Source of the DNA: Verrucomicrobiota bacterium
GTDB lineage: Bacteria > Verrucomicrobiota > Verrucomicrobiia > Limisphaerales > Pedosphaeraceae
NCBI GenBank assembly: GCA_021325145.1
Contig: JAJPHR010000069.1
Coordinates: 1-51,181, forward strand
Direction: 5' to 3'
DNA: 51,181 nt
Shown: piece by piece, positions 44,196 through 51,181 of the stretch
Numbering within the stretch: position 1 is the stretch's first letter
Layout of the letters: each line of letters begins with the position of its first letter
Position numbers and translations under genes: made by a program
The notes under the pieces: model-generated
The model's input: the letters and a program-made list of their open reading frames with translations, nothing else
Databases searched by the model: none
What the model was told of the DNA's origin: nothing

Positions 44196-44608
44196 GCGCC
44201 CACTCCTCCCATTTCACGCAAATAATCGCGGTAATCGCGGAAGTAATCCTTCTCATCGTACGACTCGGAAGCCAGGGCGAGGCACACTGAGCCGGAGGAA
44301 AAATTATCCATTTCCCGCCAAAACATGGGTGGCAGATGCAGCCCGTAGTAGGAACGGTTCAAATGAAACCGCTCCTTTTCCTTTCCGTTATAGACCACGA
44401 CGTCGAAGCTTCCGGACATCGCAATCAGGAACTGATGGCATTTCTTCAAGGCATGGCCGGCCCGTTCCGCGCCGCCGGGAACGTCGTAGAGATAAAACAC
44501 GCGCTTGACGGCGAATGGGATGTGCCGATCGCCCTCGATAAAAGTCAGATTACCGCGCGGGTCGGCTATTTTAGGCAGGTCAATAATGCGACATTGGCTT
44601 AATTCCAT
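44192..44608 (-). CDS. FdtA/QdtA-like sugar 3,4-ketoisomerase (cupin)
   Basis: This 138-residue cupin matches the FdtA/WxcM C-terminal family, which converts dTDP-4-keto-6-deoxyglucose to the 3-keto isomer. Family features are [56 protein letters not shown] and [39 protein letters not shown]. The usual His-Ala-His pair of characterised members appears here as His-Ala-Leu, with another His four residues on (KKCHQ), so the catalytic set may differ. It is coupled to the aminotransferase. Confidence 0.88.
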   Translation of the reverse strand: MELSQCRIIDLPKIADPRGNLTFIEGDRHIPFAVKRVFYLYDVPGGAERAGHALKKCHQFLIAMSGSFDVVVYNGKEKERFHLNRSYYGLHLPPMFWREMDNFSSGSVCLALASESYDEKDYFRDYRDYLREMGGVGA

Positions 44609-44617
44609 AAATATCAG

Positions 44618-45244
44618 TTAATCGAGTTTTCCAGTATGGAGCAAATCCTGGCTGCGAAGCTTGGCCTGCTCCCATTCGCAGACCTGAGTTCCAGCCAGCC
44701 GGGCCATGGGCAGCAATTGCGCCCGGGGCTTTCCCCACTCCCCAGCGGGCAGCAGGAAATGCACCAAATCCACGGGTTTGCCCGCTATAACCTGGGCAGC
44801 AGGCTCAATCCCGGTCTGCCGGAATCCGAATTTCCGGTTGAGCGACAGAACCGGATGGTTTGTGGACACGGTTGTCACCCGCAGCTCCTTCAAACCCAGC
44901 CGCTCGAAAGCGAGATCAAAGGCCAGAATCGCGCTCGGGACGCCTGCCGGCACATCGGGCCGGACGACCCATCTTCCCGATTCCGCGCTTTGGCCGGCCA
45001 CATTGTAAATGCCGTACGCGCCCACCGGTATCCCGGTCTGGGTTTCAATGACAAAGTAATAATCCCCTTCCCGTTTGAAATAGGCTCCGAGCCAGGATTC
45101 CTGGGCCGCCACGTCCGCGGCCGAGTCGCCCAGGCGTCCCTTGGCGTGCTCCAAATTGCGCAGCCAGACAATGAACGCCGCATCCTCCATGCGAACCGGC
45201 CGCAGGCGCACGCCAAAATCTTCGGTTTGGAACGAATGGATCAT
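44618..45244 (-). CDS. GNAT acetyltransferase (RimJ/RimL type)
   Basis: A 208-residue N-acyltransferase of the GNAT fold. VRLRPVRMEDAAFIVWLRN at the start, GAYGIYNVAGQSAESGRWVV in the core and LKELRVTTVSTNHPVLSLNRKFGFRQTG near residue 140 are typical RimJ/RimL motifs. The last 50 residues are not part of the GNAT core. In this operon it most likely N-acylates the amino-sugar nucleotide, in place of the FdtC-type trimeric acetyltransferase that usually accompanies FdtA and FdtB. It lies 31 bases after the second carrier protein. Confidence 0.8.
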   Translation of the reverse strand: MIHSFQTEDFGVRLRPVRMEDAAFIVWLRNLEHAKGRLGDSAADVAAQESWLGAYFKREGDYYFVIETQTGIPVGAYGIYNVAGQSAESGRWVVRPDVPAGVPSAILAFDLAFERLGLKELRVTTVSTNHPVLSLNRKFGFRQTGIEPAAQVIAGKPVDLVHFLLPAGEWGKPRAQLLPMARLAGTQVCEWEQAKLRSQDLLHTGKLD

Positions 45245-45275
45245 GAGTCGGCAGTATTCAAATCATGGGCCCGCT

Positions 45276-45497
45276 TCACGCGGCTTTTTTCGCTTGAACC
45301 AGTTTCCACAGGTCCTCCGCCGTGTTCACATGTTGAAAATCCGCGGCCCGCAAATTTATTCCCCAGTCGGCATCCAACATGGCGATGACGGAAAGGACCG
45401 TGAGGGAATCCCATTGGGGAAAAGCTTTGAGGTCGTCGGTTTCTTTGATGGCCTCGACTTCGAGGATCCGCGCGATTTTTGCCAAAAATTCGTTCAT
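45276..45497 (-). CDS. Acyl carrier protein, second copy
   Basis: A 73-residue carrier protein. The phosphopantetheine Ser is in the motif FPQWDSLTVLSVIAMLD (about residue 30), and helices on each side fit the ACP four-helix plan. It is not the housekeeping AcpP, which carries DSLD. It follows the ketoacyl synthase by 10 bases and precedes a GNAT transferase. It probably holds the acyl chain made or extended by the synthase. Confidence 0.85.
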   Translation of the reverse strand: MNEFLAKIARILEVEAIKETDDLKAFPQWDSLTVLSVIAMLDADWGINLRAADFQHVNTAEDLWKLVQAKKAA

Positions 45498-45507
45498 AGG
45501 CTTTTAA

Positions 45508-46578
45508 TTATGGATATTCAATTATTTCGCAGCAAGTCAACCGCCCCAGTCGGATCAGCATGGCCGCCCACACCAAACCGCCGCCAAAGCCGGCCAGGCA
45601 CGTTTGCATTTCCTGCTCGCTCTTGAGCTTGTCCGACAGATTCAGGGTAATGGCAAGCGGTATCGTTGTGCTGCCGCCGTTGCCGAACCTCTCCACCACG
45701 TTGTTTGGCATCTTGGCGTAAGGCACCTTCATCTTGTCCGCCAGCTTCTGCAGCATAAAACGATTCGGCTGATGGCAAAGAAAATAATCAATTGAATCAA
45801 TTGGAAGCCCGGCTCGCGTCAGCAGCCCCTCGATCAACGGCGGCACTTCAAGTTGCACAAAATTAAAGATGGCCGAGCCATCCATTAGCAGGTGGTCCTT
45901 CGCTCGAAGGTTGTTGTCACCCACGTTCTCCAGCACGGCCGTCTCAGCGGTGGATGGCAGCCGCATGCCCCCGGCCGGAATCATCAGCGCCTCGTTCCGC
46001 GTGCCGTCCATTTTCAATGATGCCTGAATGGCGCAATTCCGGGTGTCCCGCTCAATCACCGTAATTGAGGCGGCATCCCCAATCAGCGGATAAATGTTCC
46101 GGTCCTTGGGCGAAGTTTTGCGGCTGAGCACGTCCGCATTGATCAGCACCACTTTCCGGATGCTTTCCTGCTCCAGCAGCATGAAGGCCTGGATCAACCC
46201 GATCACGAATCCCGCACAGGCCTGGTTGATGTCCATGCACATCATGTCCTGCTTCAACCCAAGACGCCCTTGAATCACGTTGCTGGTTGGGGGCATGAAA
46301 TAATCCGGCGACTGGGTCACGAGGATCAGGGCGTCAATCTCGTCGCGCGCCAGCAGGCCGCGATCAAAAAGATGCTGCAGGCCGAATACGGACAGATCCG
46401 AAACGCACACGCCGGGCTCAACCAGGCGGCGTTTGTCGTAGCCCATTACTTCCTTCAGCTTCAAGGAACGCGACTCGGGAAAGTTGAAGTTCTTCATCTC
46501 CTCGACAAACGACCGCTCGCGGGCCGGCACCACGCCGAGGATTCCCGAGATGCGTTTGTCCTTGAAGGTGAAGTTCAC
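45508..46578 (-). CDS. 3-oxoacyl-ACP synthase III-like (KASIII/FabH fold)
   Basis: A 356-residue thiolase-fold enzyme. The Cys-His-Asn set of FabH is intact: Cys in DINQACAGFVIGL, His in FLCHQPNRFM and Asn in RFGNGGSTTIPLA. FabH normally condenses acetyl-CoA with malonyl-ACP; homologues in glycan and siderophore clusters also move or condense acyl groups. GTG 46578 overlaps the ACP stop by four bases and is the best start, although an in-frame GTG at 46593 exists. It lies between two carrier proteins, which suggests a dedicated acyl-chain step. Confidence 0.88.
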   Translation of the reverse strand: MNFTFKDKRISGILGVVPARERSFVEEMKNFNFPESRSLKLKEVMGYDKRRLVEPGVCVSDLSVFGLQHLFDRGLLARDEIDALILVTQSPDYFMPPTSNVIQGRLGLKQDMMCMDINQACAGFVIGLIQAFMLLEQESIRKVVLINADVLSRKTSPKDRNIYPLIGDAASITVIERDTRNCAIQASLKMDGTRNEALMIPAGGMRLPSTAETAVLENVGDNNLRAKDHLLMDGSAIFNFVQLEVPPLIEGLLTRAGLPIDSIDYFLCHQPNRFMLQKLADKMKVPYAKMPNNVVERFGNGGSTTIPLAITLNLSDKLKSEQEMQTCLAGFGGGLVWAAMLIRLGRLTCCEIIEYP

Positions 46579-46805
46579 AGTTGCACCCCGCACTTGCGCA
46601 ACAAGGCCTCGATGGTCTGCAGGTTCTGAAAATTCTCGGGCACAATGTCCGTTCCTTGAATGGATATGTCGTAGGTTTTATCCAGGGTGGAAACGAGAGT
46701 CACCATGTCAAAAGAGTCGAGCATGCCGTCCTCCATAAAATTATTGGAGGTCGTGAAATCGAACTCCGGACGAATTTCCTTCAAGATTTCAGGCAATGAC
46801 TTCAT
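46575..46805 (-). CDS. Acyl (or aminoacyl) carrier protein, first copy
   Basis: A 76-residue carrier protein. The phosphopantetheine Ser is in GMLDSFDMVTLVSTLD (about residue 31). The DSF motif and short length are similar to D-alanyl or peptidyl carrier proteins of the DltC type more than to AcpP. Its gene overlaps the GNAT gene upstream (ATGA) and the synthase downstream (GTGA). With the adenylating ligase two genes upstream it forms a ligase/carrier pair. Confidence 0.87.
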   Translation of the reverse strand: MKSLPEILKEIRPEFDFTTSNNFMEDGMLDSFDMVTLVSTLDKTYDISIQGTDIVPENFQNLQTIEALLRKCGVQL

Positions 46806-47623
46806 GGGATCAATTGATTGGCGAGGACATGATCGACCAACCCATCCGGCGCATAGCCGTAATGCTGGTACTTTTGGACCGCGTTTTCATTGGTGGCGAC
46901 GACCCAAAGAATAAACCGCCGCACGGCGGCATGGGCCTGGAGATAGCCTCGCATCAACGTCGCGCCAAATCGGCGGGAGCGGAAACTTTCCGCCACGGCC
47001 CAGTACCGGATCGTCGAGGTCAATCCCTGGGTCTCAAAAAAGAGGACCGCCGCCAGAACCTCCCCGCATTTGATCGCCAACATTTGCCGGCCCGCTATGG
47101 CGGCCTCAATCTCATGGCGCGCGGGCAGTTGGTCCGCGTAACGATCAAAGGAGGAATCCAGCAGGTCAACGATTGCCTCGCGATCGGCCGGTTCCGCATT
47201 CGTCACCACTGCATCGCCAGTGGAGGCGGGGGGCAATCCGGATTCAGGAGAACGAGCCATGCGCTGAAGCTGGCTGTAACGCCGGAATCCAGCCTGCTTT
47301 AAAAGCACCAGCAATTCGCTCAACGCGGCTTCGTTTCCAACCAAGTCGACGACCATGCGTTCGGTTTTCAAACTTTTGACTGAGATCAGTTCGCGTTCCA
47401 GCGTTCCCGGGCTCGCGGCGCAGAAGTAAAGATGCCAAAAATCCCGGTCCTTCCGAAAAAATAGCGCCGTTCCGTCCCGCAAATCCCCGGCCAGTTCACC
47501 GTGATCAATCCATGCCTGCACCTTCCGTTCGATCGGAAAGAAATTCGTGCAAAACGCCGGCGCCGCGGACTTCACCGCGCGAATGGCGTCGAACACCTGG
47601 CTCACTGTGTTAATGGGCGCCAT
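46802..47623 (-). CDS. GNAT-like N-acyltransferase, two-domain
   Basis: A 273-residue protein. The C-terminal half is a GNAT domain: VTNAEPADREAIVDLLDSSFDRYADQLP, MLAIKCGEVLAAVLFFETQGLTSTIRYWAVAESFRSRRFGATLM with the acetyl-CoA-binding loop, and NENAVQKYQHYGYAPDG. The N-terminal half (about 1-130) looks like a second, degenerate GNAT-like domain. It lies six bases after the adenylating ligase and overlaps the first ACP, so it is a candidate for moving the carrier-bound group to the sugar or for acylating the carrier-bound amine. Confidence 0.75.
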   Translation of the reverse strand: MAPINTVSQVFDAIRAVKSAAPAFCTNFFPIERKVQAWIDHGELAGDLRDGTALFFRKDRDFWHLYFCAASPGTLERELISVKSLKTERMVVDLVGNEAALSELLVLLKQAGFRRYSQLQRMARSPESGLPPASTGDAVVTNAEPADREAIVDLLDSSFDRYADQLPARHEIEAAIAGRQMLAIKCGEVLAAVLFFETQGLTSTIRYWAVAESFRSRRFGATLMRGYLQAHAAVRRFILWVVATNENAVQKYQHYGYAPDGLVDHVLANQLIP

Positions 47624-47629
47624 TACGAT

Positions 47630-49156
47630 TTAATTGACGCTGCTGACCAGCTTCTGCCGGTCAATCTTGCCGTTTGGATTTCGTGGCAACAGATCCATCT
47701 GGTTGAACACCGTCGGCAACATGTATTTTGGCAGGGCCGCGGACAATCGCTCGCGGATAAAAGCCGGCGACAGTTGCCGGTCACACTCAAAAAACATGGT
47801 GATCTCCTTCTTCCCCTGGTTATAAACGACGCAGCAGTTGCGCATGCCCTCCACTTGCAAGGCCGCATGTTCTATTTCTCCAAGTTCAATGCGATAGCCC
47901 AGGTGTTTGATCTGGAAATCCTGGCGTCCCAAAAACATGATCTCACCACGGCTGTTCCAATGGCCCAGATCGCCCGTGCGGTAAATAAGTTCCGGGTGAT
48001 GCGGGTTGAGCGGGTTTTGGACGAAGCCCCGGGCCGTTCGCTCCGGGTTGTTCCAATAGCCCAACGCCAGCGAACTGCCGCGCACGCAAATTTCACCCGG
48101 CTCATCCACCTTCGCAAGCCGGTTCTGTTCCGTCAGAATCAGAATCTCGGTGTTTCGGCACGGAAAGCCGACGGGCAATTTCTCCTCGTCCGACAACTCC
48201 CGATCCACAATGAAGTAAGTGCACGCCACTGTGATTTCAATCGGCCCGTAAAGGTTGACAAACATCGCCCCCGGAATATGCCGCCGCCAATAATTGAGAT
48301 GTTTGGTGGGAAACACCTCCCCGATGAAAAAAACCTTCTTGATGCGCTCCAGGTTCACCTTCGAGAGCAAATCAAGATTGGCGATGTTCACCATGATCGT
48401 GGGGACCCAGAAAATGAAGTTGATCGGATTCTTGACGAGAAAATCCACCAACTTGACTGGAAAGGTGGCGGTTTGGTCAGGGACAACCACCCAGGTTGCC
48501 CCTTTCGCAATGCACAGGCAAAACTCGAGCGTGTACGCGTCAAAATAAATTGGCGCCAGGCTGCCCATCACTTCGCTCCCATCCAGCTCCAGACGCTCGA
48601 AAGCCCAATCGACAAAATCAATGGTGCTGCGGTGATTCAGCGCCACGCCCTTGGGAATGCCCGTCGAGCCGGAAGTATGAATCAAGCAATAAGGATCGGT
48701 GTCGATGACTGCTTCCAACCGTTTGAGCAGCACGGCCTGGTCATAAAGCGTCTCGGTGGTCATCGCCTGCTCGATCAACAACAAGCGATCGGATGGGATG
48801 TCCAGCGCGCGCAGGGCATCGGCATACTGCGCGGACGTAACAATGATGTCCGCGTTGAGGTTTTGCAGCATGCCTTTGAGACGCTGCGGCGGCGATTTGA
48901 CATCCAGGTTGGCGTAGGCGTTGCCACTGTAAAGGATGCCGAGATCGGCAATGATGTTCTGGGCGCTCTTGGGCAGGAAGACCGGTATGGGCCGCCGCAT
49001 CATGGAACCGTTCCGCAATATCAAGGCCGCGCAGTTTTTGGCAAAATGCCCGATTTGGCCGAAGGTAAACTGATGCTCCTGGTCAATCACCGCTACCTTG
49101 TCCCTGCATCCGGCCAGGGCGCCCTTTTCAAAATACTCGATAACATTAATCTGCAT
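47630..49156 (-). CDS. Amino-acid adenylation-type ligase (DltA-like)
   Basis: A 508-residue ANL-superfamily enzyme. Core motifs are present: A3 LIHTSGSTGIPKGVALNH, A5 MFVNLYGPIEITVACTYF, A7/A8 YRTGDLGHWNSRGEIMFLGRQDFQIKHLGYRIELGEIE and A10 NPNGKIDRQKL. The A8 hinge and lack of fused carrier domain resemble DltA, the D-alanine:carrier ligase. It probably activates an amino acid (or a small acid) and loads it on the ACP encoded two genes later. It is the first gene of the nine-gene operon; the upstream gap of 66 bases to the Ig-repeat gene leaves room for only a short promoter. Confidence 0.9.
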   Translation of the reverse strand: MQINVIEYFEKGALAGCRDKVAVIDQEHQFTFGQIGHFAKNCAALILRNGSMMRRPIPVFLPKSAQNIIADLGILYSGNAYANLDVKSPPQRLKGMLQNLNADIIVTSAQYADALRALDIPSDRLLLIEQAMTTETLYDQAVLLKRLEAVIDTDPYCLIHTSGSTGIPKGVALNHRSTIDFVDWAFERLELDGSEVMGSLAPIYFDAYTLEFCLCIAKGATWVVVPDQTATFPVKLVDFLVKNPINFIFWVPTIMVNIANLDLLSKVNLERIKKVFFIGEVFPTKHLNYWRRHIPGAMFVNLYGPIEITVACTYFIVDRELSDEEKLPVGFPCRNTEILILTEQNRLAKVDEPGEICVRGSSLALGYWNNPERTARGFVQNPLNPHHPELIYRTGDLGHWNSRGEIMFLGRQDFQIKHLGYRIELGEIEHAALQVEGMRNCCVVYNQGKKEITMFFECDRQLSPAFIRERLSAALPKYMLPTVFNQMDLLPRNPNGKIDRQKLVSSVN

Positions 49157-49222
49157 GACTCAAGCGTACTAGTTAAAAGTTGGCCTCAAGGGATGTCAAG
49201 CTGGCCCGGGATACTCGTGCTT

Positions 49223-51181
49223 TCATTGCACGAATAGGATTCGATAAAAGCGTTGTGTCGGGTCTGGCGCGGGATCCGTCACTGTTGCCGTGGTGTCCCC
49301 AGCGACCACGTCCGGCGACAGATTTTGCCAGGACGAGTTTGCCAGGCTCCCCGTATATTGCACTCGGTAGGTGTGTCCGGGTATCGCGTTCCAGCTAATG
49401 GTCGTCGCTCCCGGCAACAGGCTGAGTGAGGCGGCTACGATTGGCGTTCCAGTGACGGTCACGGTGAAGCTGTTGGTGGCGCTCAAATGCTGCTCATTGA
49501 CCGCCAGGGGATTGAAGTTGCTTACCACCGTCGTAAACACATTGGTGCTGGGCACCTGCGCCGCCGCCGGCGTCCAGGTAATCACCCCGTTGGTATCGAT
49601 CACCGCATTGGTCGGCCCGCTGAGCAGGCTGTAGCTCAGAATCGTGGCTGGAATGTTCGGATCAGTGGCTGTGTTGGTAACGACTACGGGAGTGAGGCTC
49701 ACAGTAGTCAGGTTGGTCTGGGCCGGCAGCACCGGCGCCACATTGATGACGTTGACTGCGACAGTAAAGCTGTTGGTCGCGCTTAAGCCCGGCGTGCCGC
49801 TGTCCGTCACCACCGTCGTGAGCACGTTGGTGCTGGGCGCCTGGCCTTCAACGGGAGTCCAAGTTATCACGCCATTGGCGTCGATCACGGCCCCGGCAGG
49901 TGGGTTCACCAACTGGTAGCCCAGCACCAGGGACGGAACGTTCGACTGGCTGGCCGTATTGGTCACGGTCAATTGCGCAAACTCATTGACCGTCTGGCTG
50001 CCCTGCGCCGGCAGCACTGGCGGGTTGTGGATCGCATTAACCGTCACCGTGAAAGTGTTGGTCGCGCTCAGGCTTTGATTGTTGACTGCATTGGGATTGA
50101 AATTGCTCACCACCGTCGTGAACACATTGGTGCTGGGCACCTGCGCCACCACCGGCGTCCAACTGATCACCCCGTTAGTGTCGATCACCGCATTGGTCGG
50201 CCCCGCCAATAGCGAGTAGCTCAACGCCACCGTCGGGATATTGGCGTCAGTGGCCGTGTTGGTCACCACCACCGGGGCCAGGGCAATGCTGGTGCGGTTG
50301 GTCTGCGCCGGCAGCACCGGCGCCACGTTGATGTCATTGACCACCACCGTGAAGCTGTTGGTCGCGCTCAAGGCGGGGCTGCCGTTGTCCGTCACCACCG
50401 TCGTGATCACGTTGGTGCTTGGTCCCTGGCCTTCACTGGGCGTCCAAGTAATCACGCCGTTGGTATCAATCGCGACCCCGGCAGGTGGGTTCACCAGCTG
50501 ATAATTCAAGGCCAAAGACGGAATGTTTGACTGGCTGGCCGTATTAGCCACCGTCAAGAGCGCAAATTCATTGACCGTCCGGTTGCCCTGCGCTGGCAGC
50601 ACCGGCGGGTTGTGAATCGCATTGACCGTCACAGTAAACGTATTGGTCGCGCTCAGATGCTGGTTGTTGACGGCAATGGGATTGAAATTGCTCACCACCG
50701 TTGTGAACACATTGGTGCTGGGCACCTGCGCCACCACCGGCGTCCAACTGATCACGCCATTGCTTGATATGGTGGCGTTCGTGGGCGCGGCCCGGAACGA
50801 GTAGGTCAGTGTTGCCGCCGGAATATTGGCGTCAGTGGCCGTGTTGGTCACCACCACCGGGGCCAGGGCAATGCTGGTGCGGTTGGTCTGCACTGGCAAT
50901 GTCGGCGCCACGTTGATGTCATTGACCACCACCGTGAAGCTGTTGGTCGCGCTCAAGGCGGGGCTGCCATTGTCCGTCACCACCGTCGTAATCACGTTGG
51001 TGCTCGGCCCCTGCCCCTCGGCCGGGGTCCAGCTGATCACCCCGGTGTTGGGGTTGATGGCGGCCCCGGCGGGCGGGCTCACCAGCTGATAGCCCAGCGC
51101 CAGGGGCGGGATGTTGGACTGGCTGGCCGCGTTGGTCACGCTCAAGGTCGCAAACTCATTCACGCTCTGGCCGGCCTGCGC
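49223..51181 (-). CDS. Giant Ig-repeat secreted protein, C-terminal part (5' end outside window)
   Basis: The frame is open to the right edge, so the start is missing; the GTG at 51163 is not a real start. The visible 652 residues are Ig-like modules of about 97 residues in alternating types A (VNEF…SQSNIPSLAL…GQGPSTNVITTVVTDNGSP) and B (VVVTNTATDANIP…VAQVPSTNVFTTVVSNFNP). The A-B pair repeats every 585 bases at the DNA level. The protein ends with a YRVQYTGSLANSSWQNLSPD … RFYRILF domain, common at the C-termini of verrucomicrobial exported proteins. Adhesin-like function is inferred. It is upstream of the nine-gene operon. Confidence 0.85.
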   Translation of the reverse strand, partial: AQAGQSVNEFATLSVTNAASQSNIPPLALGYQLVSPPAGAAINPNTGVISWTPAEGQGPSTNVITTVVTDNGSPALSATNSFTVVVNDINVAPTLPVQTNRTSIALAPVVVTNTATDANIPAATLTYSFRAAPTNATISSNGVISWTPVVAQVPSTNVFTTVVSNFNPIAVNNQHLSATNTFTVTVNAIHNPPVLPAQGNRTVNEFALLTVANTASQSNIPSLALNYQLVNPPAGVAIDTNGVITWTPSEGQGPSTNVITTVVTDNGSPALSATNSFTVVVNDINVAPVLPAQTNRTSIALAPVVVTNTATDANIPTVALSYSLLAGPTNAVIDTNGVISWTPVVAQVPSTNVFTTVVSNFNPNAVNNQSLSATNTFTVTVNAIHNPPVLPAQGSQTVNEFAQLTVTNTASQSNVPSLVLGYQLVNPPAGAVIDANGVITWTPVEGQAPSTNVLTTVVTDSGTPGLSATNSFTVAVNVINVAPVLPAQTNLTTVSLTPVVVTNTATDPNIPATILSYSLLSGPTNAVIDTNGVITWTPAAAQVPSTNVFTTVVSNFNPLAVNEQHLSATNSFTVTVTGTPIVAASLSLLPGATTISWNAIPGHTYRVQYTGSLANSSWQNLSPDVVAGDTTATVTDPAPDPTQRFYRILFVQ

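Noticed and set aside
47501..49237. A 578-codon plus-strand open frame opposite the adenylating ligase
   Set aside because: The ligase on the other strand has all ANL motifs; this frame shows none.

Overview
This 51 kb window looks like a chromosomal segment from a soil or freshwater member of the Verrucomicrobiota, most likely the Pedosphaera/Limisphaerales group. That placement is an inference from moderately high GC, long intergenic hairpin repeats, very large secreted proteins built of Ig-like modules or leucine-rich repeats that end in a 'Y.(L/V)Q.(S/T)..L..W..L…RF(Y/F)R' domain, and the mix of housekeeping genes. No rRNA, CRISPR array or intact mobile element is visible. One tRNA gene (Ala, GGC) is present.

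Layout. 1-4800 (minus) is the 5' part of a giant secreted protein that runs off the left edge (amidotransferase-like fold, NodB-like deacetylase, MAM-like sheets, Ig-like repeats). 5247-8811 (plus) is an Mla-type lipid-transport operon (permease, ATPase, MCE protein) ending in a membrane PIN/TRAM protein. 9077-10390 holds a SYLF lipid-binding protein and a ParD/ParE-like toxin-antitoxin pair. 10525-11642 is a serine hydrolase broken by a one-base frameshift. 11835-13437 is a DUF2007 protein plus an FAD-linked oxidase. 13495-14789 carries an RRM protein with a strong terminator, and rsmI. 14897-17443 is a zinc-ribbon/TPR membrane protein. 17475-19167 is an SPFH/ribbon-helix-helix/PH operon. 19284-21014 is a SulP transporter. 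21493-25000 is aspS, a fatty acid hydroxylase-family protein and a PTS IIA protein. 25671-31615 is a minus-strand set consisting of a cyclophilin, a PQQ-like propeller protein, a LarA homologue, an SDR and an alginate lyase-like enzyme. 31868-33876 is lexA, an unknown gene and sufT. 34020-35326 holds tRNA-Ala, a deleted IstB remnant abutting it, and an unknown zinc-motif protein. 35539-41473 holds a small secreted protein with a candidate sigma-54 promoter and a 1.6 kb-codon LRR protein. 41744-49156 is a nine-gene minus-strand operon for an amino-sugar with an unusual acyl/aminoacyl decoration. 49223-51181 is the 3' end of a second Ig-repeat protein that runs off the right edge.

How the parts work together. 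The most interesting locus is the nine-gene operon. An amino-acid-adenylation-type ligase, two separate carrier proteins, a stand-alone ketoacyl synthase III and two GNAT transferases are translationally coupled to an FdtA-like ketoisomerase, an FdtB-like aminotransferase and a nucleotide-sugar dehydrogenase. The likely product is a surface glycan sugar carrying a carrier-protein-derived N-acyl group. The LarA/SDR/lyase group suggests uronate use.

Non-coding signals worth attention are heptanucleotide arrays just after three stop codons, two families of hairpin repeats, a TTGACA promoter overlaid with palindromes in front of an operon that encodes its own RHH protein, and a sigma-54 promoter with an upstream 19-bp enhancer-like palindrome. 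All assignments come from reading the sequence; no database search was run.
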